A stretch of 64,000 nt of DNA from Heliocybe sulcata (GCA_004369045.1 ML213503.1:2196712-2260711), one strand, 5' to 3'; counted from the stretch's first letter, positions 20,892 to 32,766 are shown. Numbers and translations: made by a program. The notes: generated from the sequence alone by a model not told the origin.

Positions 20892-21314
20892 AGGTTTGAT
20901 TATGCGCGAGTATACAGCTTTCGTTGATGATCGATGAGCTCTATGAGTCGCGACGCGCTTAAGTAGCGAAAGTCAGAGACCACTCGAGGCAAGGCTAGAA
21001 ATGCGAGTCACTTCAGCCTTAATCAATTCTTTATCTTACTATCACCGATCTGGCCTTCAGGCCGTTTGTAGTCTGTTTGTAGTCGACTACAGAACCCCTT
21101 CTAATGAGACTACAAACACTTTATTACCCACTACAAACGGTTACTAATCAAATGCTATCGGCCAGACCCGGCCGCTCTAGCCCCGACGCCCGGCGACCCC
21201 GCATTCTCGAACGCGCAGGGCGCGCAGACAGACTCTTCCTGCGTCGTGTCATCCCGACTCAAAAACTTCCCTCCTTTCTCCCTCCTCCTTCACCCCTCCA
21301 CCCCCGAAAACAAA
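20892..21314. promoter_or_regulatory. Divergent promoter region with a palindromic TTTGTAGTC element
   Basis: Lies between AspRS and the aspartate aminotransferase. It holds an inverted-repeat element: CCGTTTGTAGT at 21062-21072 matches ACTACAAACGG at 21130-21140 as an 11 bp perfect inverted repeat, with further copies of GTTTGTAGTC and GACTACAAAC inside. Outer arms TCTGGCC (21049-21055) and GGCCAGA (21160-21166) extend the symmetry. It may be a small non-autonomous transposon relic or a regulatory array. Confidence 0.5.
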
Positions 21315-22915
<1,601 letters not shown>

Positions 22916-23141
22916 GGTGTTTTGCTGTGGCACTTAGATATGTGGAGGGACTGACCTGATTGTATTCTCGGGATGTAGAGCTATACATAATGATATAGCC
23001 TGTAATGTGCCTGAGAAGAAAGTCGAGTTCTGATTGGTGGACAGGCACAAACACGTGTTGAGGTTAGGGTCAGGCTATACTTTGGTGCACGCGTCGCTTT
23101 GAACAGGGTACCATCGCGCTGGCCAGGCTAGCTCGCGGGCA

Positions 23142-24902
23142 ATGTCTCAGTACATCAATGTCACCTTCCTCGGGACGTCGAGCGGCGGTGGGCCAACCGA
23201 GTCGCGCAACTGCTCTAGCCTCGTTATCGACATTCTCAACGATGGCTCGTTATGGAGTACGTCAGCCACTCTTGCGCTTTTCTCTCGGCGAAGCAACTAT
23301 TACAAATAGCCGGCATATGCTAATACATGATAATAGTGGTGGATTGCGCTGAAGGTACCGTCCGCCAATTCTCTTTTCAGCCGCGGGGAGCACACGGCCA
23401 AATGTACCTAAGGTCGAGCAGAGTGACCAATGTGTTCATAACGCATATGCACGGTATGTACGCGTTGTCCCGTTGAGCGCAATCTGTCCTGGAACATGTC
23501 TAAGAGGCATGGCATGCACGTTCGCCCAGCCGACCACACGATGGGTCTCATCACGCTTATCCGCAATGTTCTGCGCGCGCCGCCAACGACCTCGGACGCG
23601 CAGTTTGTGCCGAGGGAGCCGAAGAGGATCGACGTGTATGGGCCGAAGGGCATACGGCGGTTCGTGCGGACGATTATCGGTTGTACGCATAGCCGCTCGC
23701 ACCCTGAGGATTTTTTTGTTGTGCATGAGCTCCTTATGAGGAAGGACTGGAGCGCTGGGCATGCAAACGGGGATGCTGAGCCCATGCATGAGGACCTGCC
23801 TGAAGTGGAAGGCGAGGCCAGCATGGAAGACGGCGGCGAAGACGAGAGTGGTGCAGAAGACAATAATGAGCATGAAGACATGGAGGACGACGCCGAGGAT
23901 GAGGGCGAAGCCCTTTGGGAGGAGCCCAGTGCACCCGCCGCGGAAGGTCTTCATCCGAATGAACTGCCGGGCACTGATTTTAAGGCCAACAAACGGCACT
24001 TCTGGCGCAAAATCTTGACGATGGGCGCGGGTGGCGGGGAGGTCATCGTCGACGCCGGGCCTATTATCCACCGAGGTGGGTACGACAGAACTTCCAGAGC
24101 CGTCTTTTGTACTTATATATGTGCCGTAGATCCATGTATTGGTTATGTGTTCACCGCGCTCCCCTCCGACGATCCTCACCCCGACGCCCCGCTGTACAAC
24201 CCGCGCAAGCTCGTCGTCCTCGGCGACACCTCCGATCCCCGTCACCTCATCCCACTCTGCTCCAGACCATCCCCTTCGTTGCTAGTGCACGAAGCCACCG
24301 ATGCGTTCATCCCGACGAGCGTGGACCCCCAGAGTAAAAGAAGCAGGGAGCTGGTTATGGAAAAATGCGTAGAAAGAGGCCACTCGACGCCCGAGATGGC
24401 CGGGTCGTTTGCGAGAGAGATCGGCGCGAAGAGGGTGGTGCTGAACCATCTTGGCTCGAGGTGCGTCGGGCTAGCCGCTACTCTCGTTTCGATTGTCTTA
24501 TGCGTATATAGGTTTCCCGCACCGCTGGCGAACAATGGTCCGCGCTTGCGCGGCGCGGTGCTCAAGGAAATGGAACGCCAGGCGTCCGAATCCTGGGGCG
24601 GCGGCTTCGTGCGCGCTGCGTTGGACTTTACGAGGATCACGATCCCGCCTGACCGCGTTTTGGACGAGGCTGAGGAGGGCGAAGGCGGTGAAGGCGGTGG
24701 GAGTAATGGAAGCGGAGGCGGAGGTGAGCGGAGGCCGAGGGCTCGTGGACGCGGGACGGGGAGGGGGAGGGGGAGGGGTGAGCGGGGCTGGGAAGGGAGG
24801 AAGAGAGAAGGGGCGGTGAGTTCGGATCGGAGCTTGAGTCAGGGTGCATACGGGTCCGGCCGTCATGTTCATAAAAAGGCGAAGGAGGGCGATGATGGGT
24901 AG
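23142..24902 (+). CDS. tRNase Z, short (ELAC1-like) form with RGG-type tail
   Basis: A metallo-beta-lactamase-fold endonuclease that removes 3' trailers from pre-tRNA. The start MSQYINVTFLGTSSGG is the standard N-terminus. The zinc motif HMHADH is formed across an intron at about 23454-23524. Further landmarks are HSTPEMAG, LVHEATDA and the NHLGSR segment (usually NHFSQR). Between the zinc motif and the second half is an acidic insert of about 60 residues (23790-23945), rich in Glu and Asp. After the catalytic domain the C-terminus becomes Gly/Arg-rich (GRGTGRGRGRGERGW), suggesting RNA binding or arginine methylation. Both additions are unusual for the short form. The exosite arm was not identified. 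Confidence 0.88.
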
Positions 24903-25375
24903 ACGGCGACAAAACATCGTGCGGTGTAAGTTGGTCGAGAGGCTCAAATGTATCGATAAAAATCCTTTCTGTTTTTCGTTCTTGTTCTGTCCTGTCTCTG
25001 AGTGGGCTGTCTGAGGAGTGTGTCCTGTAGTACTATGGTACTTGATTAGAAAGGACTGCGACTTCAAATTACTGTGATGCTGGTTGCGTTATGCGATCTG
25101 GATAGCACAGACCGCCGCTGATCTCATCGTATCGACAATATTAGGACCTGGCATGATATGAGACCATAAGTTGTAGCTGTTTACTCTCCGTGACCGTGTA
25201 GTGTACGGTAGGTTGTCAATGAGTCTCAGATCTCAGATAGAATTGCATCTAACTTGGAACGAACTGCGCACGCGAGCGCTCTTGTCGTCCCACCTCGCCC
25301 GTCCATCGCCCTTTATCTAGCGTTACTATCCGGTTCATTGATCGTTCGAGCTTGACCACAGCGTTCACCTTCGAT
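24903..25375. other. Intergenic region after tRNase Z
   Basis: 473 bases with no supported gene. They probably hold the tRNase Z 3' UTR and the promoter of the next gene. Confidence 0.4.
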
Positions 25376-25925
25376 ATGCCTTGGCCACCCCAAATCATCC
25401 GTCAGTTCGAGAAAGTACCTCCCAACCCTTCCGAAAGAGAATATTATGGGCCGTATAACAAGCTCCTCTGCACCGTATTCCCGCCGGACACCGACTTCAC
25501 CGTCGTTCCACAATACATGCCCATTCTCGACGACCTGAATAGCGCAGCCAACTGCCTCGCCATGTTCGAGGTTCAATTTGCAGACAAACCCGTCTTTGCG
25601 GTGGAGCTCAAGCCATCTGGCCACCTCCGCTGCCCTTCTGCGCGCAAGGTCGCTGATCAACAGGTTCGATGTCGTATCTGGGATATCAAGGGTATGATTG
25701 CCTCCACGATATGTTCTGAACTTCGAGCCTACCGTGTTTGATCACCTTACAGAGGACTGTCCTCTCCCTGTCCTCCATGTCGTCAGTGCCATGGGCACTA
25801 AGCTGTGCTTTTATCGCAGGCCTCGCGACGGTCCTGTTGTAGCCCCTTACATCGCGGCTTCCCTCAAGTATGAGAGGGATACGGCCCCTCGCGAACGTTG
25901 GGACTGCGATATCCTTGAGGAGTAA
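25376..25925 (+). CDS. Fungal uncharacterised family with nuclease-like PD...ELK motif; early stop
   Basis: Two exons, with an intron at about 25691-25753. The protein begins MPWPPQIIRQFEKVP and carries YYGPYNKLL, FPPDTDFTVVPQY, PVFAVELKPSGHL, CPLPVLHVVSAMGTKLCFY and RERWDCDILEE. I associate this pattern with a family found in many copies in Agaricomycetes. The spaced PD and E-x-K could be a PD-(D/E)xK nuclease core, but this is inference. After ILEE comes a TAA at 25923-25925. The same frame then continues with LQAVVEDIKQGCAVL and a second stop at about 25980, which matches the family's usual C-terminus. This copy is therefore probably truncated by one nonsense change, or uses an unseen intron. 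Confidence 0.6.
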
Positions 25926-27463
25926 GGAGCGGGGAGGCTCCAAGCAGTGGTAGAGGACATTAAACAAGGTTGTGCTGTTCTCTGATGCGTTGACATGTGT
26001 TCCGGTACTGCCTGCGCAGGGCTGTTTGCGACCTGTTTCCTGTATGATACGTACTGCGCACGATGGATTGAACCCAGGTCCCAATCCGCGCCGCCCTTGA
26101 CGCTCACGAGGCTGCAGTCATTTTCCCTCCACACCGTCAACTCACCCTCCTCTTGTTTACTGTCTGGGGCAGCCCTCACTGACGCTGGCCTATTGTCGGT
26201 CTCTACTTACTTTCTATTTATGTACACGCCGCAACCCCTCACCCGTCCTCCTCGCCCTCGCCCACCGGTGCAGCGCCCGACACGTCATGCCGCCTTCGAA
26301 ACCGAGAACGCATACGCGCACTCGGTTGGCCTGACGTGCAGGATCGCAGGGAGATTCTGAGGAGGGATAAAACGGGTCTCGGGCGTGCAAGGAGGCCATA
26401 TATCCTTCGTTCATGATGGTTGTAGGCGGGCGATGAGAAGGGTTGAAGTACTTGCTGACGAAGGTGTGCCACCCCCGCAGTCCAGATAAGATAAGATCGG
26501 ATTACAGTGTCTTCCTCATTTTATTACCTGACTAATTTCATCCATGTTTTGAATATGTTTTTATACATGACGAGAGGAGGATTAGGAAGGTCCGCCCCAT
26601 TTCTCTTGAAAGCCAGCGGCCGTGTGTCATTCAGAATGACTTTGTATTGTGAAATTTAAATAGCCCGAGGCCGCTTGGAGGCGAAACACGAGTTGTCAGC
26701 CGAGCTGCTAGGATACCTCCATTCGTTATGCTACGCCGTGTTGTTCAGTTCAGAAACGCGTTGTCTCAGACGACTCCTTCTATACATGCTGGCAGGCAGG
26801 TGAAACCGTCGCGGTGTAGTGAATAGAAAGTACGAGGCCAAGGCATGGATGCCGATCAGTCGAACAGGCGTCATTGATGTGTTTGAAAATAGGCGTTGGA
26901 GATACTCTGACAGATGACGACGGTTAGTGCGACACAACGGTCGATGACATGAAGGGTACGGCATTGTTGTAACGGCCATTCTCGTGTGGGCAGACTGCGA
27001 GCAGCACTTTAAAGAACGCGTCCAACTGGTAGAGCATTGACAAGTTTCTGTGGCGTAGAGCGAATCTGATGTGGCGTGGGCGAGCCAGAGGGAAATTGAT
27101 GGCGATAATGGATCCATTTCGGGCGTGACAGCAACCCTCGACTTCTGCTTCGCGTCTTCTCTTCTTGTCGGAAGAAGCCTCCCTTTTGTCGGGTCTTGCC
27201 CGTCTGCCTTCATTGACCGGCATTGCACGCAAAACTGTGGGCACCGTATGAGCGCCTTCGTCGCAGTGGCCGTCGGAGACAACGCAGTGAAACACGCAAT
27301 GGACAAAAAGAAAGAGGAGGAGGCGAGGGATGGCGGTACGGGAGGCGAAGAAGAGGCCGGGAGTAGTCAGCGAAGTTCTTCTGAGGATCGATAGAGCCAT
27401 CCGCGGTAGGGCCATCCCGGCTGTAACTCTTCTTATTACCCTCCGCCTCTCTCACCTCCCTTC
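25926..27463. other. Intergenic stretch, no supported gene
   Basis: About 1.5 kb. The first 55 bases continue the frame of the preceding gene past its stop. The rest has only short open frames with no recognisable motif on either strand. The last 150 bases probably belong to the promoter and leader of the Ser/Pro-rich gene. No RNA gene or repeat is found. Confidence 0.4.
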
Positions 27464-28564
27464 ATGGACCCCTCCATGCCTCGCCCGCCAGCCCTCCAGC
27501 TGCGCCTGCCACTCGACACGCCCTCCTCCGCGTCCAGCACGCCCACCAGCGCCCTCCTCCCGCCCTTCCACATCGCCAGCCCGTCCTCGTCCTCGTCCTC
27601 GTCCTCGTCTAGCGGCCTGTCGCCCTCCTCCAGCACAGAAAAGACCCGCGCCTTCCCGTTCCTCCGCTCGCTCTCCGTCGCGTCCTCCAGCTCCGCCGAG
27701 CAAGACCAGTCTCTCCTCGCCGTCCCAGCCGACGAGAAACACAAGGGCAAGCGCCGCCGCGCCCTCTTCCCCTTCCAGCTCAGCCTCTCCTCCATCCGCC
27801 TCTCGCCTAAATCCTCCCCGTGCCCCTCCCCGCTCCCCTCCCCATCCTCCCTCTCCCCAACCCCGACTCCATCCCTCTTATCCCTCCCGCCGCCCACATC
27901 TTCCCCCGCACCCTCGCCCAGCTCCCAGCCCACCTCGCGCACCAACTCCCGCCTCGACCTCTCCACGCCCTCGCCCACCTCCTCCCTCGCCCGCCCCACC
28001 CGCACGCGCAACGTCAACCAGCCCTTCCCGCGCTACCGCACCCCGCGGCCCTCGCCCTCCCGCAGCCCGCGCCCCACCGTCGTCGACTTCACGCGCGAAC
28101 AGCTCGACGCCCTCATCGGCGCCCCCCGCCCCCGCGCCCCGTCGCCGCACAGGAGAACAGGCGAGAGGGACGTCGAGTGCACGTACTACTGCCGCGCGCT
28201 CCCGTACGAGGCCGGGTATGCGCCCGGCGTGTATGTTGAGTACGAGGGCAAGGCGCGCGGCCTGGAAGCGGACTTGGGGCTGCATCGCGTGAGCCTGGAC
28301 ACTGCGGGGAGCGACGAGTGGGATGAGGACGAGGCGGGGTATGGTACCTTCCGGGAGGAGGTGGGGAGGGGGCGGCCGCCGGGGTATCATGAGACGGAAA
28401 GTCGGAGGAGTTCACCGAGTCCGTCCTCGTCCGCGTCAACAGTCATGCACGAGCAGACGAGGGGTTGCAGGCGTAGGCACTTTTCATTGACGAGGGTCCT
28501 GGCGCTACGTGTAACGAGGAAGTCAGACGGACGGAGTGGAACTTCTGCAAGCAGGTTGCGATGA
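27464..28564 (+). CDS. Ser/Pro-rich hypothetical protein
   Basis: A single 366-residue frame starts MDPSMPRPPALQLRLPLD. It is mostly disordered: a run of ten Ser encoded by a TCC/TCG repeat near 27585-27610, then many Ser-Pro and Pro-Ser stretches. A less biased region around residues 205-300 has VVDFTREQLDALIGAP and ECTYYCRALPYEAGYAPGVY. The basic C-terminus ends RKSDGRSGTSASRLR. Two other frames over the same DNA are also open because of very high GC, which weakens coding evidence. This frame is preferred because it alone has a non-repetitive segment with balanced composition. No function can be assigned. Confidence 0.5.
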   Translation: MDPSMPRPPALQLRLPLDTPSSASSTPTSALLPPFHIASPSSSSSSSSSSGLSPSSSTEKTRAFPFLRSLSVASSSSAEQDQSLLAVPADEKHKGKRRRALFPFQLSLSSIRLSPKSSPCPSPLPSPSSLSPTPTPSLLSLPPPTSSPAPSPSSQPTSRTNSRLDLSTPSPTSSLARPTRTRNVNQPFPRYRTPRPSPSRSPRPTVVDFTREQLDALIGAPRPRAPSPHRRTGERDVECTYYCRALPYEAGYAPGVYVEYEGKARGLEADLGLHRVSLDTAGSDEWDEDEAGYGTFREEVGRGRPPGYHETESRRSSPSPSSSASTVMHEQTRGCRRRHFSLTRVLALRVTRKSDGRSGTSASRLR

Positions 28565-29064
28565 TGTGAGTTTTCCTTTGCCACTCATCGTGCTTCCCGT
28601 AAACTGAAGGCTATATGCGCAGTAAATATCTCATTATTGGCTAGCACATCTCTTTGCACAATGGCACAAGACACCGGCACTTCAAGGCTCCTCATTGCAT
28701 TACAAAAAAGCTGGAAATCGCGCTCACTGGCCCCAGGCAATGTACACTCCGCAATAACTTATTTTATTGCATCCACTTCTCCAATCCCTACCACACATCC
28801 GCCCCCGTAGTACGTCGAGAGTAATTTCCTTCCGCCTGTAACGATCCCTTTAAAACTTTCCATCCATGTTGATCACCCTGCGTTTCGTGTATAGACAAGT
28901 GTATTTTTAGGCGACGGTGTGGGATGTAGATAGATGGGTGCACTTTGTATATGGCCCGCTGTATATCGAGACGTACAGCTGGAACGATGTCCGTTTGTGA
29001 TAGTGAGCAGCATCGTAACTTGGGATTGTTGGCTGCGAGGTACACTTTGCATGCTTGCCATGTT
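28565..29064. other. Convergent 3' region
   Basis: 500 bases between the Ser/Pro-rich gene and the Elp5-like gene, which converge. It is AT-richer than its surroundings. No gene is seen. Confidence 0.4.
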
Positions 29065-30293
29065 TCAGATATCCAGGTCCTCGTCCGGATCGTCGTCGTC
29101 GATGTCGTCTGCAGAGTCGGGGTCGTAGTAGATCGCGCCGGGTGCGGTTAAAGGGGGCGGATTGCCTGGAGAATAATGTCAGCGAGCTGTAAGGAGAAGG
29201 GAGGAGCGGCGCACCTTCGTGTGCGTAGGGCAGGGGCACGCGCGCGCGGGACTGGTGCTGCTCGGGGGTGAGGCCGAGGTTGAAGGACACGCCGTGCGTA
29301 GGATCTGAGGTGTCCTGCTGGATCGCTCAGTCTGGGAAGAGAAAGAAGGAGCGACGGCGGACCTCCTGGGGACTGACGGCCTTGCCCGCAAACACGCCCT
29401 TCAAGCTCTCCATTTCGCGCAGCGCGCACGGCCCCGCAGGGGTCCAGCCCTCCAGCGCCCTCTCCACGCCCCGCCGCGCGCCGCCGCGGACGAGCACCTC
29501 CACCACCGCCTCGCCGTGCTCGGCCCACCCCGCGCCTTCGGAGCCGAGCACCGCGCGCTCGAGCTCTTGGTGCCGCGCGGCGAGCGGCGTAAAGACGCGG
29601 AAGAACTTGGCGGGCGGGCTGAGCGGGGGCGGGGGGGTGAGGTAGGCGGTGGCGAGGTGGGTGAGGAGCACGGGCGGGTGGGCGGTGAGGTGCGTGAGGG
29701 AGGGGGAGAGGCGGGTGGGGGTTAGGTGCGGGAGGAGGGAGGGGGAGGGGGAGAGGAGGTGCAGGGTTAGGCGCGAGGGCGCTGCGGGGGGTTAGTGGGG
29801 CGAGGAGGGCACGAGGGGAGACGTACGGGGCCGGGTTTTGAGGAGAGCGAGGAGGGAGGCGAGGAATGTGTATGTTTGGGATACGGAGGCGAGGTCTGCA
29901 CAGAGGGTGTCTACGGAGTCGATTATAATTTCCAGCGGCCCTGCGGGTGCTACTGGCTGCTCAGTCTCCGAATGAAGGAAAAAGATTCTATGGGACACAC
30001 GCACCACCTTCCACAAACTCGACAATCTCCTCCCTCGGATCCCTATACTCCTCATCATACCCCGGCACCCTCCCCGTCCGATCCAGCACCCTCACCCCCT
30101 CTCCCACCTCCCCCACGAACGCACTCGGCGGGTACAGCCCGCACACGAGCAAGATCGTCCCCTCGGGCTGCTTCCGGCCGACGATACACCGGAGAAGAGG
30201 CAGGCATGTCGCGGTGAGCGAGGACTCGAGGATCAGGAGAGACGGGGAGGGCTTGGCGGCGTTGGCGAGGATGGGCGGGAGGAGGAGCGGCAT
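29065..30293 (-). CDS. ELP5: Elongator complex subunit 5 (Elp5/Iki1-like)
   Basis: Elp5, with Elp4 and Elp6, forms the RecA-like ring of Elongator that helps modify wobble uridines of tRNA. The start MPLLLPPILANAAKPSPSLL leads into LILESSLTATCLPLLRCIV, then GTILLVCGLYPPSAF. A second exon has LEIIIDSVDTLCADLASV, matching the Walker-B-like position of the degenerate RecA fold. Later exons have a Pro-rich loop and LARHQELERAVL-type helices. The protein closes with FNLGLTPEQHQSRARVPLPY and an acidic end, DPDSADDIDDDDPDEDLDI. The FNLGLT...R..V.LPY sequence near the end followed by an acidic terminus is characteristic of Iki1. Five exons are inferred. No ATPase residues are conserved, as expected. 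Confidence 0.83.
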
Positions 30294-30644
30294 CTTGCAT
30301 GCAAGTTGCGGCAGCTCGTCTGCGCGATCGTCGGTTCACGTGATGCCTATGGTGGACGCGTCGCGACCCGAGGGGATGGTAGAGAACGTTAATGCCACAC
30401 TTGCAGGGTATAAGCTTGTCTCAGATTCGTACGACCCTGGGAGGCAGCACACTTCAGGATTTGACGTCCTGATTGTTGCTGACGGGAAGGAGCTGCCCTG
30501 GTACGGTCCTGAACTAAACCCAGAAGATAATAAATCTGCTTGAATGCCTCTTCAAATGGGATTGGGAATATATTTCTCAATGGAATTAGGGGACGACAGA
30601 GACCCAGAAGAAAATACCGATGTGTACATGCTTAGTCGAGGCAA

Positions 30645-30690
30645 AAAATGTCGCCTGGCCGCGATTCGAACCCACGGCGTTACCTTTTTC
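30645..30690 (-). repeat. tRNA-like 3' half, copy 1
   Basis: On the minus strand this has a box-B-like GGTTCGAATCG, an acceptor-like AGGCGACA end and an immediate T6 run resembling a Pol III terminator. Positions 30648-30674 are identical over 27 bases to 31274-31300, about 625 bp away in the same orientation. The T stem has mismatches and no good A box is found upstream, so it is a relic or a SINE head rather than a working tRNA. Confidence 0.5.
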
Positions 30691-30754
30691 TTATACACCG
30701 CTAAAGACGGTTCGAGTATGCGAGTATGAAGATGGGAGGGCCTTCCAGCGCAGC

Positions 30755-30910
30755 AAAAGGTATTGCCCAGGCCGGAATCGAACCGCCGGCCTTGTGGTGT
30801 AGCTGTGAGGTGGGGCCCTAGTGTAAGGTGTATAATGCGTATATGCATGTGTATAGTGTGTGTGTGTGTGTATTACCCTAGGGCTGTTAACCACTACACC
30901 ACGGGGCGCT
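30755..30910 (-). repeat. Split tRNA-like element with an internal microsatellite
   Basis: On the minus strand an A-box-like TGGTGTAGTGGTTAAC lies near 30887-30902, and a box-B GGTTCGATTCC lies at 30774-30784 with a mostly paired T stem and a TTTT run after it. About 100 bases separate the two boxes, far more than a normal tRNA, and include a GT/CA repeat. The outer ends pair only partly. This is a disrupted tRNA gene or tRNA-derived element. Confidence 0.4.
30794..30902. repeat. Imperfect hairpin with GT microsatellite loop
   Basis: GTGGTGTAG at 30794-30802 pairs perfectly with CTACACCAC at 30894-30902. GCCCTAGTGTAA at 30815-30826 pairs with TTACCCTAGGGC at 30873-30884 with one mismatch. 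The loop holds a GT repeat at about 30856-30870. Confidence 0.55.
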
Positions 30911-31271
30911 GGGAGAGGACGGTGGCTGATAAGTATATTCCAGCCTCATCTACCCCTCATCGTATTATTCCTCAGCTCTACTTCGTCTCGCAGCCGCAAT
31001 GCCCAACACAATCCAATTAGTATCCTGCAAGCCCACAATCTTAGCCCGCCAACTCATTTTAAGGCCTGCGGGGCTGGCCAGTGTATCTTCCATTTCAAGT
31101 ACAGAGTCTCCAAGCACCACAAATATGGTAACTGGGTTTGAGGATACATTCCTCGTGCGAGAGCTCAAGTTATGCACGACGACACTCACTGGGATTGTAG
31201 GTAAATTATTTGATGGAATCAGAGACACCTGAGAGACTGGGAGAAAAGTCAGATGCTTAACGCGAGCCAAA

Positions 31272-31315
31272 AGATGTCGCCTGGCCGCGATTCGAACCCA
31301 TGCGGCGTTACCGTT
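31272..31315 (-). repeat. tRNA-like 3' half, copy 2
   Basis: Second copy of the segment at 30645-30690, with the same 27 base identity (31274-31300) and the same box-B-like core. Its trailing T run is broken (CTTTT). No upstream tRNA half is recognisable. Confidence 0.5.
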
Positions 31316-31649
31316 AGAACTTCCGACACTCCTAAGTGGATCCAACAAAGAATGTCTTAACAGCTTCACGACGGCGACTGGCTGTCTTCCACTCACATAA
31401 CATGAATGTGGTAATTTGGCTCTGTGCATTTGAGCATATCGCAGGGTCCGTGCTCATGGTGCATCCAATGCCATATATCCTGCGGATTTATTGCTCGCAG
31501 GTGCAGGTATCATCGCTACATTATTCCACATGGTCATTGTAGCGGAAGCGTACGTGTCTATGGTGGCCATAGGTCAGACTGCAGCATAAATTAACCGGCT
31601 AGTGTGTTACCCATGAATTGGTTTTCGAGCAAGCAAACGCAACCATCGT

Positions 31650-32542
31650 TCACGCCCTCTTCTGCCATGTGCTCCTCTCCAGCTCGCTCTCGAGGAACCG
31701 CACCGTAGTCATCCCACTCACGCTGGACTCCTTCACCTTCCGAAATCCCTGCTTGTTCAAAGCCCTATCCACATACTTCGCCAGCGCACAATACACGATC
31801 CTGACCTTCTCCACCTTCTCATCTCCCTCAAATGTCTTCCTTAACGCATGCTCCAGCAAGTCATCTTGTATATCGATCTTGCGAAATTGCTCCTCCACAT
31901 GGAAATGTCTGATAATGGCTACAGTCGACGTGCCCTTCTTCTCGTAATCCGGTTTCGCGTCCTTGGCGAGGTCGAGGTCGGTGGTAGAGTCGAGCGAGGC
32001 GTCGACTGCGATGAGGCCGACGAACGTGTTGCCGAGCTCGAGGAGCCAGAGTCCGGACGAGGGCGAACGGGCGTAGTATGCCGCGAGATCATAGATGTCG
32101 GGCTTGCGCATTGTCTCTTGGGTCAGTTTCTCGAACGCGGGGCGGTTGTTCCTATTGAGAATTCAGAACGGGTCGAAACTTGCATCACGCGAGGTGCTCA
32201 CCAGTCAATGAGAAACATGATAGGCACCGCTACACATGCGAAAGCGGGAAGTAGCTTGACGAAGCTTAGCCAGCCCCAGCGTTCGTAATCGGGCCACCAC
32301 TCCATGACCTGGATGAAGAAGCACGATAGGGCTACCCATGCCGCAACCGTGAAGGGATGCGTGTACGCTTCAAAAATGTCATAGTCAGTCAGATAGAGCG
32401 CCAATGCTGAGAGCGACTATGCACCTGAACTATTGGCCTCTCCGAGCAAGCCCATGTAGGCCTTGCCCAGGACAAACCGGACGAGCTTGTCATCCTCGTC
32501 CGAGGGCTTGTAGGCGCGGATGCGAGCGGCAGGCTCAACCAT
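31650..32542 (-). CDS. GNAT-like acetyltransferase with membrane segments
   Basis: Three exons. The start MVEPAARIRAYKPSDEDDKL at 32542 is the typical acidic-basic opening of a GNAT beta-alpha unit. The second exon carries two hydrophobic helices (FTVAAWVALSCFFIQVMEW and FVKLLPAFACVAVPIMFLI) inserted between the first and later GNAT strands. The third exon has YYARSPSSGLWLLELGNTFV, GLIAVDASLDST, STVAIIRHFHVEEQFRKIDI with the position of the acetyl-CoA loop, and a C-terminal ALNKQGFRKVKE. This TM-in-GNAT arrangement recurs in Agaricomycete proteins I recall. The canonical Q/RxxGxG/A loop is poorly kept, so activity is uncertain. It is divergent from the hydrolase gene, 224 nt apart. Confidence 0.7.
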
Positions 32543-32766
32543 GGCTATCGCCGTTGCTGTGGTCGACGTGCTGGCGGTGGCAGACGTCCATGTTCTCCAG
32601 CTGAGAGAGAGTGCCTGTCGATCAGAGAGTGCAGCGCACGTTCGTATGTCGAAAAGCCACGTGGTTTCAATCTGACGTCCAGATCGTCCGAAAGATCAAG
32701 CTTCAAAGCTTCAAGGCGCGCCTCTCAGCTTCGTCGCCACTCGTGCATATTGCTTGACACTCAGCG

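Larger units (their letters stand above)
30294..31649. other. Gene-poor stretch with tRNA-like relics and inverted repeats
   Basis: 1.36 kb between Elp5 and the GNAT-like gene with no confident protein gene. It contains three tRNA-like segments on the minus strand, a hairpin with a GT microsatellite loop, and a minus-strand frame at about 31010-31250 that may be a decayed coding fragment. The individual parts are listed separately. Confidence 0.5.

Noticed and set aside
26731-27415. Minus-strand frames of 160-190 residues
   Set aside because: No domain, inconsistent composition and no plausible splicing to other exons.
27330-28390. Alternative long frames over the Ser/Pro-rich gene on both strands
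   Set aside because: All are open because of very high GC. They consist of Arg/Pro or Glu/Gly repeats without balanced segments.
30856-30870. GT repeat considered as telomere-like or CRISPR-like
   Set aside because: It is a short dinucleotide microsatellite with no TTAGGG units or spaced repeats.
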